In this document: positions 17,061-27,194 of the stretch, piece after piece
Position numbering within the stretch: position 1 is the stretch's first letter
Layout of the letters: every line of letters begins with the position of its first letter
Assembly: GCA_009786025.1 (NCBI GenBank)
Contig: WQUA01000022.1
Location: 1-39,629, forward strand
Reading direction: 5' to 3'
Origin: Pseudomonadota bacterium
GTDB lineage: Bacteria; Pseudomonadota; Gammaproteobacteria; Burkholderiales; Casimicrobiaceae
Length of the DNA stretch: 39,629 nucleotides
Position numbers and translations under genes: made by a program
The notes under the pieces: model-generated
The model's input: only the letters and a program-made list of their open reading frames with translations
The model's database searches: none
Told to the model about the DNA's origin: nothing

Positions 17061-17078
17061 ATTTTCCGAGAGATTTTT

Positions 17079-18986
17079 ATGCCCAATATTCAACTGCCTG
17101 ATGGTTCTGTCAAATCGTTTGCCGCACCGGTCACAGTCGCCGATATCGCCGCTTCCATTGGTGCCGGTCTTGCCCGCGCCGCGCTGGCCGGCAAGGTTGA
17201 CGGCAAATTGGTCGATACGTCGTTTCTGATCGACCAAGACGCCCGCTTGTCCATCATCACCGCCAAGGATGCTGAAGGGCTTGACCTGATTCGCCATTCG
17301 ACAGCGCACTTGCTCGCTTACGCCGTGAAGGAGCTGTTCCCCGATGTGCAAGTGACGATCGGACCGGTGATCGAAGACGGCTTCTACTATGATTTTTCGT
17401 ACAAGCGCCCATTCACGCCGGAAGATATTGCGGCCATCGAAGCCAAGATGGCCGAGTTGGCGAAGAAGGACGAGCCAGTGGTTCGCAGTGTGATGCCGCG
17501 CGACGACGCGGTCAAATTCTTCAAGAATATGGGCGAGCATTACAAGGCGGAAATCATCGCATCGATCCCGACCAATGAGGACATTTCGCTGTACCGCGAA
17601 GGCTCGTTCATTGACTTGTGTCGCGGCCCGCACGTTCCTTCGACCGGCCATTTGAAGGTGTTCAAGCTGATGAAGCTGGCCGGCGCTTACTGGCGCGGCG
17701 ACTCGAAAAACGAGATGTTGCAGCGCGTTTACGGCACGGCCTGGACGAAGAAAGAAGACCTCGACGCTTATCTGCACCGGATCGAGGAAGCCGAAAAACG
17801 CGATCACCGCAAACTCGGCCGCCATCTCGATCTTTTTCATTTGCAGGACGAAGCGCCGGGCATGGTGTTCTGGCATCCGAAGGGCTGGTCGCTCTGGCAG
17901 GAGGTCGAGCAGTACATGCGGCAAGTCTATAAGGACAGCGGTTATCTCGAAGTGCGCTGTCCGCAAATCCTTGACCGTTCACTCTGGGAAAAATCGGGGC
18001 ACTGGGAAAATTACAAGGACAACATGTTCACCACCGAATCGGAGAAGCGCGATTTTGCGATCAAGCCGATGAACTGCCCCGGCCATGTGCAGATTTTCAA
18101 TTCCGATTTGCGCAGTTACCGCGACCTGCCGCTACGTTACGGCGAGTTCGGCGCCTGCCATCGCAACGAACCCTCCGGCGCGTTGCACGGCATCATGCGC
18201 GTACGTGGTTTCACGCAGGACGACGGCCATATTTTTTGCACCGAAGTGCAAATTCAGCCGGAGGTCATCGCGTTCCATTCACAGGCGTTGAAAGTTTACG
18301 AAGATTTCGGTTTTAAGGACATCGCAGTCAAAATCGCGTTGCGCCCGGAACACCGGATCGGAGCTGACGACGCCTGGGATCTCGCCGAAAACGCGCTGCG
18401 CGACGGTCTTCGGGCGTGTGGCACCGAATGGGAAGAACTGCCTGGCGAAGGCGCTTTTTACGGCCCGAAGGTCGAATACCACATGAAGGACTCGATTGGC
18501 CGCTCCTGGCAATGCGGAACGATGCAGGTGGACTTTTTCATGCCGGGCCGACTCGGCGCCGAATATGTCGATGAGGACAATGGCCGCAAAACGCCGGTGA
18601 TGCTGCACCGCGCCATTGTCGGCTCGTTAGAGCGTTTTATCGGCATTTTGATCGAAAATCACGCCGGAGCCATGCCTTTGTGGCTGGCTCCGATCCAGGC
18701 TGTCGTCATGAGCATCACTGATCGGCAGGCCGATTATGCGAAAGAAATCCAACAGTTACTAAAAAAACGGGGCTTCCGCATCCATGCCGATTTGCGCAAT
18801 GAAAAAATTACTTATAAAATCCGTGAGCACAGCCTGCAAAAGTTGCCTTATCAGCTCATTGTCGGCGATAAGGAAGCACAGGCGCATACGGTAGCCGTGC
18901 GGACTCGTAGCGGCGAGGACTTGGGTGCGATGCCCCTCGATGCCTTGCTCGCCCGTTTTGAAGAAGAACGAGCAGCGCGTCGGTGA
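17079..18986 (+). CDS. thrS: Threonyl-tRNA synthetase
   Basis: Charges tRNA-Thr with threonine. The 635 residues have the full architecture: N-terminal TGS domain (about 1-60, [13 protein letters not shown]), the N2 editing domain with [11 protein letters not shown] (His73, His77), and the class II catalytic core. The core shows [10 protein letters not shown] (zinc Cys), [29 protein letters not shown] and [19 protein letters not shown]. The anticodon-binding domain with PIQAVV and [15 protein letters not shown] closes the protein. Length is normal. It heads thrS-infC-rpmI-rplT. Confidence 0.98.
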   Translation: MPNIQLPDGSVKSFAAPVTVADIAASIGAGLARAALAGKVDGKLVDTSFLIDQDARLSIITAKDAEGLDLIRHSTAHLLAYAVKELFPDVQVTIGPVIEDGFYYDFSYKRPFTPEDIAAIEAKMAELAKKDEPVVRSVMPRDDAVKFFKNMGEHYKAEIIASIPTNEDISLYREGSFIDLCRGPHVPSTGHLKVFKLMKLAGAYWRGDSKNEMLQRVYGTAWTKKEDLDAYLHRIEEAEKRDHRKLGRHLDLFHLQDEAPGMVFWHPKGWSLWQEVEQYMRQVYKDSGYLEVRCPQILDRSLWEKSGHWENYKDNMFTTESEKRDFAIKPMNCPGHVQIFNSDLRSYRDLPLRYGEFGACHRNEPSGALHGIMRVRGFTQDDGHIFCTEVQIQPEVIAFHSQALKVYEDFGFKDIAVKIALRPEHRIGADDAWDLAENALRDGLRACGTEWEELPGEGAFYGPKVEYHMKDSIGRSWQCGTMQVDFFMPGRLGAEYVDEDNGRKTPVMLHRAIVGSLERFIGILIENHAGAMPLWLAPIQAVVMSITDRQADYAKEIQQLLKKRGFRIHADLRNEKITYKIREHSLQKLPYQLIVGDKEAQAHTVAVRTRSGEDLGAMPLDALLARFEEERAARR

Positions 18987-19061
18987 TTTTTCCCTGTGAT
19001 TTTTTACCGACACCGCTTGAGTGAATGCATGGCTTTTTTGTATTTTTGAGGAGATAGAACA

Positions 19062-19670
19062 ATCGCTCTGGAAAAAGAACAGCGGATCAATCATGAGATT
19101 ACCGCACCCGAAATTCGTCTCATCGGCAACGACGGCGAACAACGCGGAATTATTTCGCTAGCAAAGGCGCTTGCCGAGGCGGAAGCCGCTGAACTCGATC
19201 TGGTTGAGATCGCACCGTTGGCGAAACCGCCGGTTTGTCGGATCATGGACTATGGCAAGTTCAAGTACCATGAAGCCAAAAAGCAGCACGAGGCGAAACA
19301 GAAACAGAAACAGATTCAGATCAAGGAAATCAAATTCCGCCCCGGCACGGACGAAGGCGATTACCAGATCAAAATGCGCAACCTGATGCGTTTTTTAGGC
19401 GATGGCGACAAAGTGAAAGTCACATTGCGCTTTCGTGGCCGTGAAATGGCGCATCAGGAATTCGGTATCCGTCTGATCGATCGAATCAAGGAAGACACCG
19501 AAAACGCAGCAACCGTCGAGCAGTACCCCAAACTTGAAGGTCGGCAAATGGTGATGATGCTGGCCCCCAAGAAAGCAGCACCCGTAAAACATCACCCCAA
19601 TAAGCCCGATGCCGGCACCAAAGTCTCAGCCGCCAAAGAAAAAGCGATGAGCGCCGCCGAAGGCAGCTAA
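19062..19670 (+). CDS. infC: Translation initiation factor IF-3, starting at ATC
   Basis: IF-3 binds the 30S subunit and checks the start codon and initiator tRNA. The 202 residues ([20 protein letters not shown], [20 protein letters not shown], then the linker and C-domain [17 protein letters not shown]) match the family over its whole length. No ATG, GTG or TTG can serve: the frame is closed by TGA at 19047-19049, and the first in-frame ATG is at 19245, deep in the N-domain. ATC at 19062 has GAGGAG 8 bases upstream and fits the family N-terminus. Known infC genes use AUU, AUC or AUA so that IF-3 represses itself; this is inferred here. It is followed by rpmI and rplT. Confidence 0.95.
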   Translation: MALEKEQRINHEITAPEIRLIGNDGEQRGIISLAKALAEAEAAELDLVEIAPLAKPPVCRIMDYGKFKYHEAKKQHEAKQKQKQIQIKEIKFRPGTDEGDYQIKMRNLMRFLGDGDKVKVTLRFRGREMAHQEFGIRLIDRIKEDTENAATVEQYPKLEGRQMVMMLAPKKAAPVKHHPNKPDAGTKVSAAKEKAMSAAEGS

Positions 19671-19684
19671 AAGGAATTAATGCA

Positions 19685-19882
19685 ATGCCCAAAATGAAAA
19701 CCAAGTCGAGTGCCAAAAAGCGTTTTCGCGTCCGCAGCAGCGGCTCGATCAAACGCTCGCAAGCGTTCAGGAGTCATATCCTGACCAAGAAGTCCACCAA
19801 AACCAAGCGCCAATTGCGCGGTCCGGCGGAAATCCATTCAACCAACATCGCCTCCGTCAAGGCGATGATGCCTTACGCTTAA
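19685..19882 (+). CDS. rpmI: 50S ribosomal protein L35
   Basis: A 65-residue basic protein, [20 protein letters not shown]..., ending AMMPYA, the standard length and sequence of L35. AAGGA lies upstream. It begins 14 bases after infC and ends 9 bases before rplT. In E. coli, L20 represses translation of this gene through the mRNA; the same is possible but not shown here. Confidence 0.98.
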   Translation: MPKMKTKSSAKKRFRVRSSGSIKRSQAFRSHILTKKSTKTKRQLRGPAEIHSTNIASVKAMMPYA

Positions 19883-19891
19883 GGAGGAGCC

Positions 19892-20248
19892 ATGCCCCGA
19901 GTAAAACGTGGTGTGACCGCCCGCGCGCGGCACAAAAAAGTTCTGGAGCAGGCCAAAGGTTATCGTGGTCGCCGCAAGAATGTTTACCGTATCGCCAAAC
20001 AAGCGGTGATGAAGGCCGGCCAGTATCAGTACCGTGATCGGCGTCAGAAAAAGCGCGAATTCCGCGTCCTGTGGATCGCCCGGATCAATGCCGCCGCGCG
20101 TGAACTGGGAATGACCTACAGCGCCTTTATGAACGGCCTCAAAAAAGCTTCGGTCGAAATCGACCGTAAAGTGCTGGCCGACATCGCGGTTTACGACAAG
20201 GCAGCGTTTGCCAAAATCGCCGAACAAGCGAAAGCGTCGCTGGCTTGA
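19892..20248 (+). CDS. rplT: 50S ribosomal protein L20
   Basis: A 118-residue basic protein with [52 protein letters not shown] and [18 protein letters not shown]. It is needed for early 50S assembly. AAGGAGG lies just before the ATG. It is the last gene of the unit, ended by the terminator at 20281-20306. Confidence 0.98.
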   Translation: MPRVKRGVTARARHKKVLEQAKGYRGRRKNVYRIAKQAVMKAGQYQYRDRRQKKREFRVLWIARINAAARELGMTYSAFMNGLKKASVEIDRKVLADIAVYDKAAFAKIAEQAKASLA

Positions 20249-20280
20249 GTTAGAAATCAGGAATCACGTATCAGATGAAG

Positions 20281-20306
20281 GGGCGCGATTTATCGCGCCC
20301 TTTTTA
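20281..20306 (+). terminator. Terminator after rplT
   Basis: GGGCGCGAT-TT-ATCGCGCCC followed by five T bases, 32 bases after the rplT stop. A good intrinsic terminator, implying that pheS needs its own promoter or read-through. Confidence 0.88.
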
Positions 20307-20308
20307 TT

Positions 20309-20556
20309 CTCACGCGGAGACGCGAAGCCGCGAAGGAAGAAAGCGCCCTCCCCTTCAAGGGGAGGGTTGGGGTGGGGATAGGATTGCGTAGCCTGGACAA
20401 GCGAAGCGCCATTTGGGAGCGTTTTTTTGGATTCTTCGACTCCGCTTCGCGTCGCGCAGAATGACGGAGTTGTTTCTTCGCGGCTTCGCGCCCTCGCGTG
20501 AGATGATGTTTTTCTGATCCCTGACTTCTGACCTCTGATTCCTGACATCTGACCCC
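20309..20556. repeat. Composite repeat between rplT and pheS
   Basis: The block is bounded by the inverted pair CTCACGCG (20309-20316) and CGCGTGAG (20495-20502). Inside are a copy of the CCCTCCCCTTCAAGGGG element (20346-20378) and a second widespread repeat type, GGATTCTTCGACTCCGC...CAGAATGACGG (20429-20467). After the right arm comes a CTGA-rich tail, TTTCTGATCCCTGACTTCTG onwards (20511-20556). Outer arms and tail match 7018-7156. The 363-base gap contains no gene; a promoter for pheS is probably at its right end. Confidence 0.78.
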
Positions 20557-20575
20557 GCCCTTGCGTTAAAATTAA

Positions 20576-21601
<1,026 letters not shown>

Positions 21602-21610
21602 GGGGAACCG

Positions 21611-24040
21611 ATGAGATTTTCCGAACACTGGTTGCGCACGCTGGTTGACCCATCGCTCGATTCTGCGGCGCTGTGCGATTGTCTGACGATGGCGGGACTT
21701 GAAGTCGAGGAAACAACGCCGGCAGCGCCGCCGTTTTCCGGCATCGTCGTCGCCCGCATTCTTGCAGTTGAACCGCATCCCAACGCCGATAAATTGCGCG
21801 TCTGCCGCGTCGATGCCGGTCAGGCAGCGCCGCTGCAAATCGTCTGCGGCGCGCCGAACGCCGCCGCCGGACTCGTCGTTCCCTGCGCGCTTGAAGGCGC
21901 GGTATTGCCCGGCGATTTCAAGATCAAGCGCACGACGATGCGCGGCGTCGAATCGCAAGGAATGTTGTGCTCAGCGCGCGAACTCGGCATCAGCGACGAT
22001 CATGGTGGCCTGATGCCGCTGCCTGCCGATCTCCAACCCGGCGCCGATATTCGTGAAGCGCTGCATCTCAACGATACATTCATCACGCTGAAGCTGACGC
22101 CGAATCGCGCCGACTGTCTGTCGCTCGCTGGTGTCGCGCGCGAAGTCGCCGCGTTGACCGGCGCGCCATTACATTTGCCTGCCTGCACCCCGGTAAAAGT
22201 CAGTTCGAAAACCACGCCCGGCATTCGCCTCGAAGCGCCTGAGGGTTGCCCCCGCTTTGCGGCGCGGGTTATCGAGAATGTCAGTCCGTCAGCGCTGACG
22301 CCGTTGTGGATGCAACAGCGCCTGCGCAGCGCCGGCATCCGGCCAATCTCGGCGCTGGTTGATATCACCAACTACACGATGATGGAGCTGGGACATCCGA
22401 TGCACGCTTACGATTGCCGTCAAATCGATGGCGATGTGGTCGTACGCTTCGCTCGCCCTGGCGAAAAATTGTTGCTGCTCAACGAGCAAACAGTCGATCT
22501 GACGCCCGATCTTTTGATGGTGTGCGATGAGAAAAAGCCGCTCGGCCTGGCCGGAATCATGGGCGGCGAACACACCAGTATTGCTGCCGACACCACGAAT
22601 GTTTTTCTCGAGGCGGCGCATTTCTCGCCGGCCGTGATTCAAGGAAAAATGCGGCGGCTGGGCTTTGTTTCCGATGCCGGCCATCGTTTTGAACGCGGCG
22701 TCGATTTCGAGTTGCCGCCGAAAGCGATTGAACGCGCTACCGAATTGGTTCTGGCGATCTGCGGCGTCCCCGGCAAAACAACCGTCGGTCCGCTGGTCGA
22801 TGCGTGTAAAACACTGCCGACGCGACCGCCGGTGCGCGTACGCACTGCGCGCGTCTCGCGGATTCTGGGCTGGCCGTTTGGAGCCGAAGCCATCGCCGCT
22901 GTTTTCCAAAAACTCGGTTTCGCTTTCACACGCAGCGGCGACGACTTCACCGTCACGCCGCCTTCGTATCGCTTCGATCTGACGCTGGAAGAAGATTTCA
23001 TTGAAGAAGTCGCCCGCCTCCACGGTTACGATAACATCCCGTTGCCGACGAGCACACACAGTCAGCACATGCTGGCACTGCCGGAAACGCAGTTGCCGGT
23101 CGCTGCGCTCAAACAGCGTTTGGCCGATCAGGGCTGGCAAGAAATCCTGACCTTCAGTTTCGTCGCCTCTGAAATGGAGCGGCTGCTCAATGGCGAAACA
23201 CCCAAAGTTTTACCTGTGCGCGTTCACAACCCGATCGCCGCGCAACTCGACGTGATGCGCACCTCGCTGTTGCCAGGATTACTGGAGACGCTCAAAAGCA
23301 ATCTGAATCGCAAGGAACCTTATCTGCGGCTCTTTGAAGTCGGCCGTGTCTTTCTGTCCGCCGCCGCCGATACTGCTGTTCAACCCTACCGTCTGGGCGG
23401 GCTGGCCTATGGCGACGCCGTTCCCGAACAGTGGGGGGCTGCTTCGACGCGGCGGCCTGTCGATTTCTTCGATGTCAAAGGCGCCCTTGAAACACTGGCC
23501 GCGCCGCGACAATTGACCACCGCCGCATTGGATAATGTCGACGGCAACGCAAATGAACTGCCACCGGCGCTGCATCCGCGCCGCGCTGCCCGTGTGTTGA
23601 TCGACGGCGCTACCGTCGGCTGGCTCGGCGAATTACATCCGCAACTCGTTGGACATCTGGAATTCCCGCAGGCGCCAGTCATTTTCGAACTTGACCTGGA
23701 AGCGTTGTGTAAGCGGATACTACCGAAAACCAGACCGATTTCGCGACAACCGATGGCGCGACGCGATCTGGCCGTCGTCGTTGATGCTCATATTCCAGCG
23801 CAGGCTTTGCTCGATTCGCTGGAAAAAGTTCGGCGGAAGTCTCGGCTGGATCATGTGGAAGACATAAATCTTTTTGACATTTACACAGGCGCCAGCTTGC
23901 CCGTTGGTCAGAAAAGCGTTGCGATTCTTATGCTTATGAGAGATACTCAACGTACTTTAACAGATCGCGACATCGACGCAACGCTACAAGCATTTTACGC
24001 TGCGCTGGAAAAAGACCACGGCGCGCGTCTTCGCTCTTAG
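21611..24040 (+). CDS. pheT: Phenylalanyl-tRNA synthetase beta subunit
   Basis: The partner of PheS, giving tRNA binding and editing of mischarged tyrosine. The 809 residues show the family order. First is an N-terminal tRNA-binding OB domain (about 40-150, HPNADKLRVCRVDAG). The B3/B4 editing domain follows with PISALVDITNYTMMELGHPMHAYD. Then come the B5 domain, the catalytic-like core (RFDLTLEEDFIEEVARLHGYDNIP) and the C-terminal FDX-ACB domain (PMARRDLAVVVDAHIPA). AGGGGA lies just upstream of the ATG. ihfA follows 17 bases later. Confidence 0.97.
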   Translation: MRFSEHWLRTLVDPSLDSAALCDCLTMAGLEVEETTPAAPPFSGIVVARILAVEPHPNADKLRVCRVDAGQAAPLQIVCGAPNAAAGLVVPCALEGAVLPGDFKIKRTTMRGVESQGMLCSARELGISDDHGGLMPLPADLQPGADIREALHLNDTFITLKLTPNRADCLSLAGVAREVAALTGAPLHLPACTPVKVSSKTTPGIRLEAPEGCPRFAARVIENVSPSALTPLWMQQRLRSAGIRPISALVDITNYTMMELGHPMHAYDCRQIDGDVVVRFARPGEKLLLLNEQTVDLTPDLLMVCDEKKPLGLAGIMGGEHTSIAADTTNVFLEAAHFSPAVIQGKMRRLGFVSDAGHRFERGVDFELPPKAIERATELVLAICGVPGKTTVGPLVDACKTLPTRPPVRVRTARVSRILGWPFGAEAIAAVFQKLGFAFTRSGDDFTVTPPSYRFDLTLEEDFIEEVARLHGYDNIPLPTSTHSQHMLALPETQLPVAALKQRLADQGWQEILTFSFVASEMERLLNGETPKVLPVRVHNPIAAQLDVMRTSLLPGLLETLKSNLNRKEPYLRLFEVGRVFLSAAADTAVQPYRLGGLAYGDAVPEQWGAASTRRPVDFFDVKGALETLAAPRQLTTAALDNVDGNANELPPALHPRRAARVLIDGATVGWLGELHPQLVGHLEFPQAPVIFELDLEALCKRILPKTRPISRQPMARRDLAVVVDAHIPAQALLDSLEKVRRKSRLDHVEDINLFDIYTGASLPVGQKSVAILMLMRDTQRTLTDRDIDATLQAFYAALEKDHGARLRS

Positions 24041-24057
24041 GACTTTAAGGATAGTGC

Positions 24058-24375
24058 ATGTCAACGCTCACCAAAGCCGAACTGACTGAATTGCTCTTTG
24101 AGCAACTGGGGCTTAACAAGCGCGAAGCCAAAGATATGGTCGAGCATTTCTTTGAAGAGATCCGGCTGGCGCTCGAAAAAGGCGATACCGTCAAACTGTC
24201 CGGCTTCGGCAATTTCCAGCTGCGCGAAAAGGCACAACGCCCCGGGCGCAATCCAAAGACCGGTATTGACATTCCCATCTCGGCGCGGCGCGTCGTGACG
24301 TTCCACGCCAGCCAAAAACTCAAAGCTCTGGTTGACGAGGCAGCCAATGCCCGGAACACCCCACCACCCGCCTGA
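24058..24375 (+). CDS. ihfA: Integration host factor alpha subunit
   Basis: Nucleoid protein that, with IhfB, binds and sharply bends DNA at specific sites. The 105 residues match Ihf[62 protein letters not shown] (DNA-inserting Pro in the arm) and [14 protein letters not shown]. The C-terminus is slightly longer than in E. coli because the gene overlaps the next one by 29 bases. It follows pheT by 17 bases, the classical pheST-ihfA order. Confidence 0.96.
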   Translation: MSTLTKAELTELLFEQLGLNKREAKDMVEHFFEEIRLALEKGDTVKLSGFGNFQLREKAQRPGRNPKTGIDIPISARRVVTFHASQKLKALVDEAANARNTPPPA

Positions 24376-24757
24376 ACTACCGCCGATCCCCGCCAAGCGT
24401 TATTTCACCATCGGCGAGGTCAGCGAACTATGTGCGGTCAAGCCGCACGTTCTACGTTACTGGGAGCAGGAATTCACACAACTGAAGCCGTTGAAACGGC
24501 GCGGTAATCGGCGTTATTACCAGCACCACGAAGTCCTGTTGATCCGCCGCATCCGCGGCCTGCTCTACGATCAGGGCTTCACCATCAACGGCGCCCGCAG
24601 CCAACTGGAGGACATGGCCGCAGTGGTCGAAAAAACTGCACCGCCCAGCATCGATAAACCCTCTGTCATTGCACCACCACCCGGCGCATCAACTGATCGT
24701 GTTAAACTACGCGATGAGCTCAGTGAAATACTGGCCATATTAAAAAAAGTACGTTGA
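24347..24757 (+). CDS. MerR-family transcriptional regulator
   Basis: A 136-residue DNA-binding protein with an N-terminal winged helix-turn-helix: [25 protein letters not shown], then [31 protein letters not shown] short variable tail ends in a possible coiled coil ([15 protein letters not shown]). No metal-binding Cys cluster is seen, so it is not a classical metal sensor. The ATG at 24347 has GAGG 6 bases upstream, inside ihfA. Linkage to ihfA is conserved in betaproteobacteria, but the targets are not known. An AAACAAC-GGG-GTTGTTT hairpin at 24767-24783 follows. Confidence 0.9.
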   Translation: MPGTPHHPPELPPIPAKRYFTIGEVSELCAVKPHVLRYWEQEFTQLKPLKRRGNRRYYQHHEVLLIRRIRGLLYDQGFTINGARSQLEDMAAVVEKTAPPSIDKPSVIAPPPGASTDRVKLRDELSEILAILKKVR

Positions 24758-24822
24758 TTTTTATAAAAACAACGGGGTTGTTTCCATAATTTTTTCCCGC
24801 TTTTGCGAGAGGGAGTATTCGT

Positions 24823-25557
24823 ATGCATTCCGATCTTCCGCCGATCATCGCGCTTTTTTTGATGGGGCTCGTCGGCAGCGGCGCCCATTGTGTGTTCATG
24901 TGTTCGCCGATCATGGCAGCGTTGTCGCTCAATTCTTCCCGCCGCTGGTTGTTGACCATTGGCTACAACCTTGGCCGAATCATCACCTACACCGTGATGG
25001 GGGCTCTCTTCGGTGCGCTCGGCCACTGGCTGGCAATGCACGTCAGCGCTTTTTTTCAAGTGCAGCAGGTGTTGACCGCCATCGCCATTCTTTTCATGTT
25101 GCTGATCGCGCTGCACGTCAGCGGACTGTACGCCGCACTGGCGCCGCTCGAGCGTCTGGGTGGGCGCCTTTGGCGAAAGATTGAGCCGTTCACACGCCGT
25201 CTGCTGCCGGTCAAAAACCTTCCCGGCGCATTGGCGTTGGGCGCCCTTTGGGGCTTCATCCCATGTGGAATGGTTTACGCCGCGCTGGCCGCCAGCTTGG
25301 CGGCGGGTGGCGCGTTTGAAGGCGGCGCTCAAATGCTGGCGTTCGGCCTCGGCACCCTCCCGGCGCTAACAGTCATCGGCATCGCGGCAGGTGGTTTGAA
25401 CCGCTGGCTGCAACACGTCTGGCTCAAACGCCTCGCCGGCGTCGCCATCGCCGTACTGGCGCTCTGGATGTTCGTCAAAATGATGGACAAGTCACCCCCC
25501 GACCTCAATGCTCCGGGGCACCATTCGATGCCTGCGCATTCGCACATGGACCATTAG
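24823..25557 (+). CDS. Sulfite exporter TauE/SafE-type (DsbD_2-like) membrane protein
   Basis: A 244-residue inner-membrane protein with about six helices. The first helix carries GLVGSGAHCVFMCSPIMAA, a variant of the usual 'G..GS.HC.GMCGP' motif with two glycines replaced. A second conserved site is GALWGFIPCGMVYAALAASL. Members with this pattern are often found near cbb3 oxidase maturation genes and may handle copper or thiols; no such neighbour is present. The C-terminus is His/Met-rich (HHSMPAHSHMDH), which suggests metal binding. GAGGGAG stands before the ATG. Confidence 0.78.
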   Translation: MHSDLPPIIALFLMGLVGSGAHCVFMCSPIMAALSLNSSRRWLLTIGYNLGRIITYTVMGALFGALGHWLAMHVSAFFQVQQVLTAIAILFMLLIALHVSGLYAALAPLERLGGRLWRKIEPFTRRLLPVKNLPGALALGALWGFIPCGMVYAALAASLAAGGAFEGGAQMLAFGLGTLPALTVIGIAAGGLNRWLQHVWLKRLAGVAIAVLALWMFVKMMDKSPPDLNAPGHHSMPAHSHMDH

Positions 25558-25781
25558 GCGTTTACTGAAACCGTGTTGCGATTCCTTCGTTGATTCGGCA
25601 CAATGTAAACGGAACGGTCTGACAGCAGAAAGTCGCTATGGCTGCCTATCCGTGGGGATCGGGAAGCCGTGAACCAGGAGATGAGGGGTTACCGATATGC
25701 CTCTGGTGAATTGGGGATTGCGTCCCTCCAAACCTTTCCTTCTTTATCTTTCGCCGAATGACCACGTAAAGGAAAACCAGC
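25558..25781. other. Intergenic region with possible RNA structure
   Basis: No gene is seen in these 224 bases. ACCA (from 25675) with GAGG, and CCTC with TGGT, could form a broken stem around the loop GGTTACCGATATG. ATCC/GGAT makes a small hairpin upstream. I could not match it to a known riboswitch or small RNA class. AAAGGA near 25775 is the Shine-Dalgarno of the next gene. Confidence 0.3.
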
Positions 25782-26390
25782 ATGGCCTTTATTGAACCTG
25801 TCGTTTTGAGCAGTCGCGGCGTGCGTCTGGAACCTCTGGCGCTCATGCACGAAGCCGGTCTGCGCGAGGCCGCCGCTGACGGTGAACTGTGGAACTTGCG
25901 TGTCGTCGCTGTGCCCGCGCCAAACGAAACCCGCGCCTGGATTGAAACCGCTTTACAGATGCGCGAGGCCGGTAACCGTTTCGCTTTTGCCGTAATCGAG
26001 GAAAGCTCAGGCGCAGTGCTCGGCAGTACGAGTTATCACGACATTACGCCCGCCATCAAACGCGTGGAAATCGGCTATACCTGGTATGCCCAACGCGCGC
26101 AGCGCACGCATGTGAACACCACTTGCAAACTGATGCTGCTCGAACATGCTTTCGATACGCTGGGCTGCCGCGTAATCGGCTGGCGTACCGACAACTTCAA
26201 CTTTGCCAGCCAGCGCGCCATTGAACGGTTAGGCGCGAAAAGAGACGGAGTGATTCGCCACCACGCACTGCGACGCGACGGCACCGTGCGCGATACGGTG
26301 ATGTACAGCCTGCTGGCCGGTGAATGGACGGAAGTGCGTGCGCATTTGCTGTATTTGCTGGCGCGACACACGCCCGGCGACAGCGCTTGA
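25782..26390 (+). CDS. GNAT-family N-acetyltransferase (RimJ/RimL-like)
   Basis: A 202-residue acetyl-CoA-dependent acetyltransferase, cytosolic. It starts FIEPVVLSSRGVRLEPLAL and has the strand pair AVIEESSGAVLGSTSYHDI and KRVEIGYTWYAQRAQRTHVN. It ends with the RimJ/RimL-like 'W.TDNFNFASQRAIERLGAKRDGVIRHH' region and RDTVMYSLLAGEW. Closest in style to YjdJ/RimJ-type protein acetylases with unknown substrates. AAAGGA precedes the ATG. It runs tail to tail with thiD, 8 bases apart. Confidence 0.88.
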   Translation: MAFIEPVVLSSRGVRLEPLALMHEAGLREAAADGELWNLRVVAVPAPNETRAWIETALQMREAGNRFAFAVIEESSGAVLGSTSYHDITPAIKRVEIGYTWYAQRAQRTHVNTTCKLMLLEHAFDTLGCRVIGWRTDNFNFASQRAIERLGAKRDGVIRHHALRRDGTVRDTVMYSLLAGEWTEVRAHLLYLLARHTPGDSA

Positions 26391-26398
26391 ATCCTCCT

Positions 26399-27193
26399 TC
26401 ACCACCACTGATGAAAGTGGTGCAATGGCCCGATGCCGCGCCCGATGCTCAGGCGGTCTGCCTGCATCAGCGCTTGCGTCAACCAGTTTTTGGCGTCCTG
26501 TATGGTTGTTTTCCAATCCGGTCGTTGCGGGCGTAACGCCGCCAGCGCGGCAGACAAGGTGCAGCCGGTGCCGTGCGTATGGCGTGTATTGATGCGCGGC
26601 GCAGCGAAGCGTGTTTCTTCGTTCGGCGTGATGAGCCAATCCGGACTTTCTTCGTTTTTCAAATGACCACCCTTCATCAGCACGGCTTTAGCGCCGAGCG
26701 CCAACAACGCGCGTCCTTGTTCGCACATCGCTGTTTCGTCAACTGCGATGTTCGCGCCGAGCAACGCCGCAGCCTCGGGAAGATTCGGCGTCGCCATATC
26801 CGCCAGCGGCAACAGTGTTTCACGTAACGCCCGCACCGCTTCCGGCGCCAGCAGCGCGTCGCCGCTTTTTGCCACCATCACCGTATCGAGCACGAACACC
26901 GGCGGTCGATAACGCGCCAGACACGTCGCAACCGCTTCGATCACTTCCGCGTTCGCCAGCATGCCGCACTTGACGCTGTCGATGCGCACATCGCTGAAAA
27001 CGGAATCGCACTGCGCCGTCACGAATTCCGGCGCTACAGTAAATACGCCCTGCACGCCTTGCGTATTCTGCGCCGTCAACGCCGTAATCACCGACGCGCC
27101 ATACACGCCCAGCGCCGAAAAGGTTTTGAGGTCGGCCTGAATACCGGCACCGCCGCCGGAATCGGAACCGGCGATGGTCAAGGCGTTAAACAA
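26399..27193 (-). CDS. thiD: Hydroxymethylpyrimidine/phosphomethylpyrimidine kinase
   Basis: Phosphorylates HMP and HMP-P to HMP-PP for thiamine synthesis, cytosolic ribokinase fold. The 264 residues show ALTIAGSDSGGGAGIQADLK, GVYGASVITALTAQNT, VLDTVMVAKSGDALL, LMKGGH and the C-terminal anion hole NTRHTHGTGCTLSAA. The start is a TTG at 27193 with GGAGG 5 bases upstream, one base after the thiE stop. There is no ATG in a better place. It is the last gene of thiM-thiE-thiD. Confidence 0.95.
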   Translation of the reverse strand: MFNALTIAGSDSGGGAGIQADLKTFSALGVYGASVITALTAQNTQGVQGVFTVAPEFVTAQCDSVFSDVRIDSVKCGMLANAEVIEAVATCLARYRPPVFVLDTVMVAKSGDALLAPEAVRALRETLLPLADMATPNLPEAAALLGANIAVDETAMCEQGRALLALGAKAVLMKGGHLKNEESPDWLITPNEETRFAAPRINTRHTHGTGCTLSAALAALRPQRPDWKTTIQDAKNWLTQALMQADRLSIGRGIGPLHHFHQWW

Positions 27194-27194
27194 T

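Noticed and set aside
16731-17966. 411-codon open frame on minus across tRNA-Val and thrS
   Set aside because: It runs through a tRNA gene and opposite the conserved thrS; no recognisable motif.
25638-25706. Short ORF MAAYPWGSGSREPG... in the gap before the GNAT gene
   Set aside because: No ribosome site and no known family; 22 codons are expected by chance.
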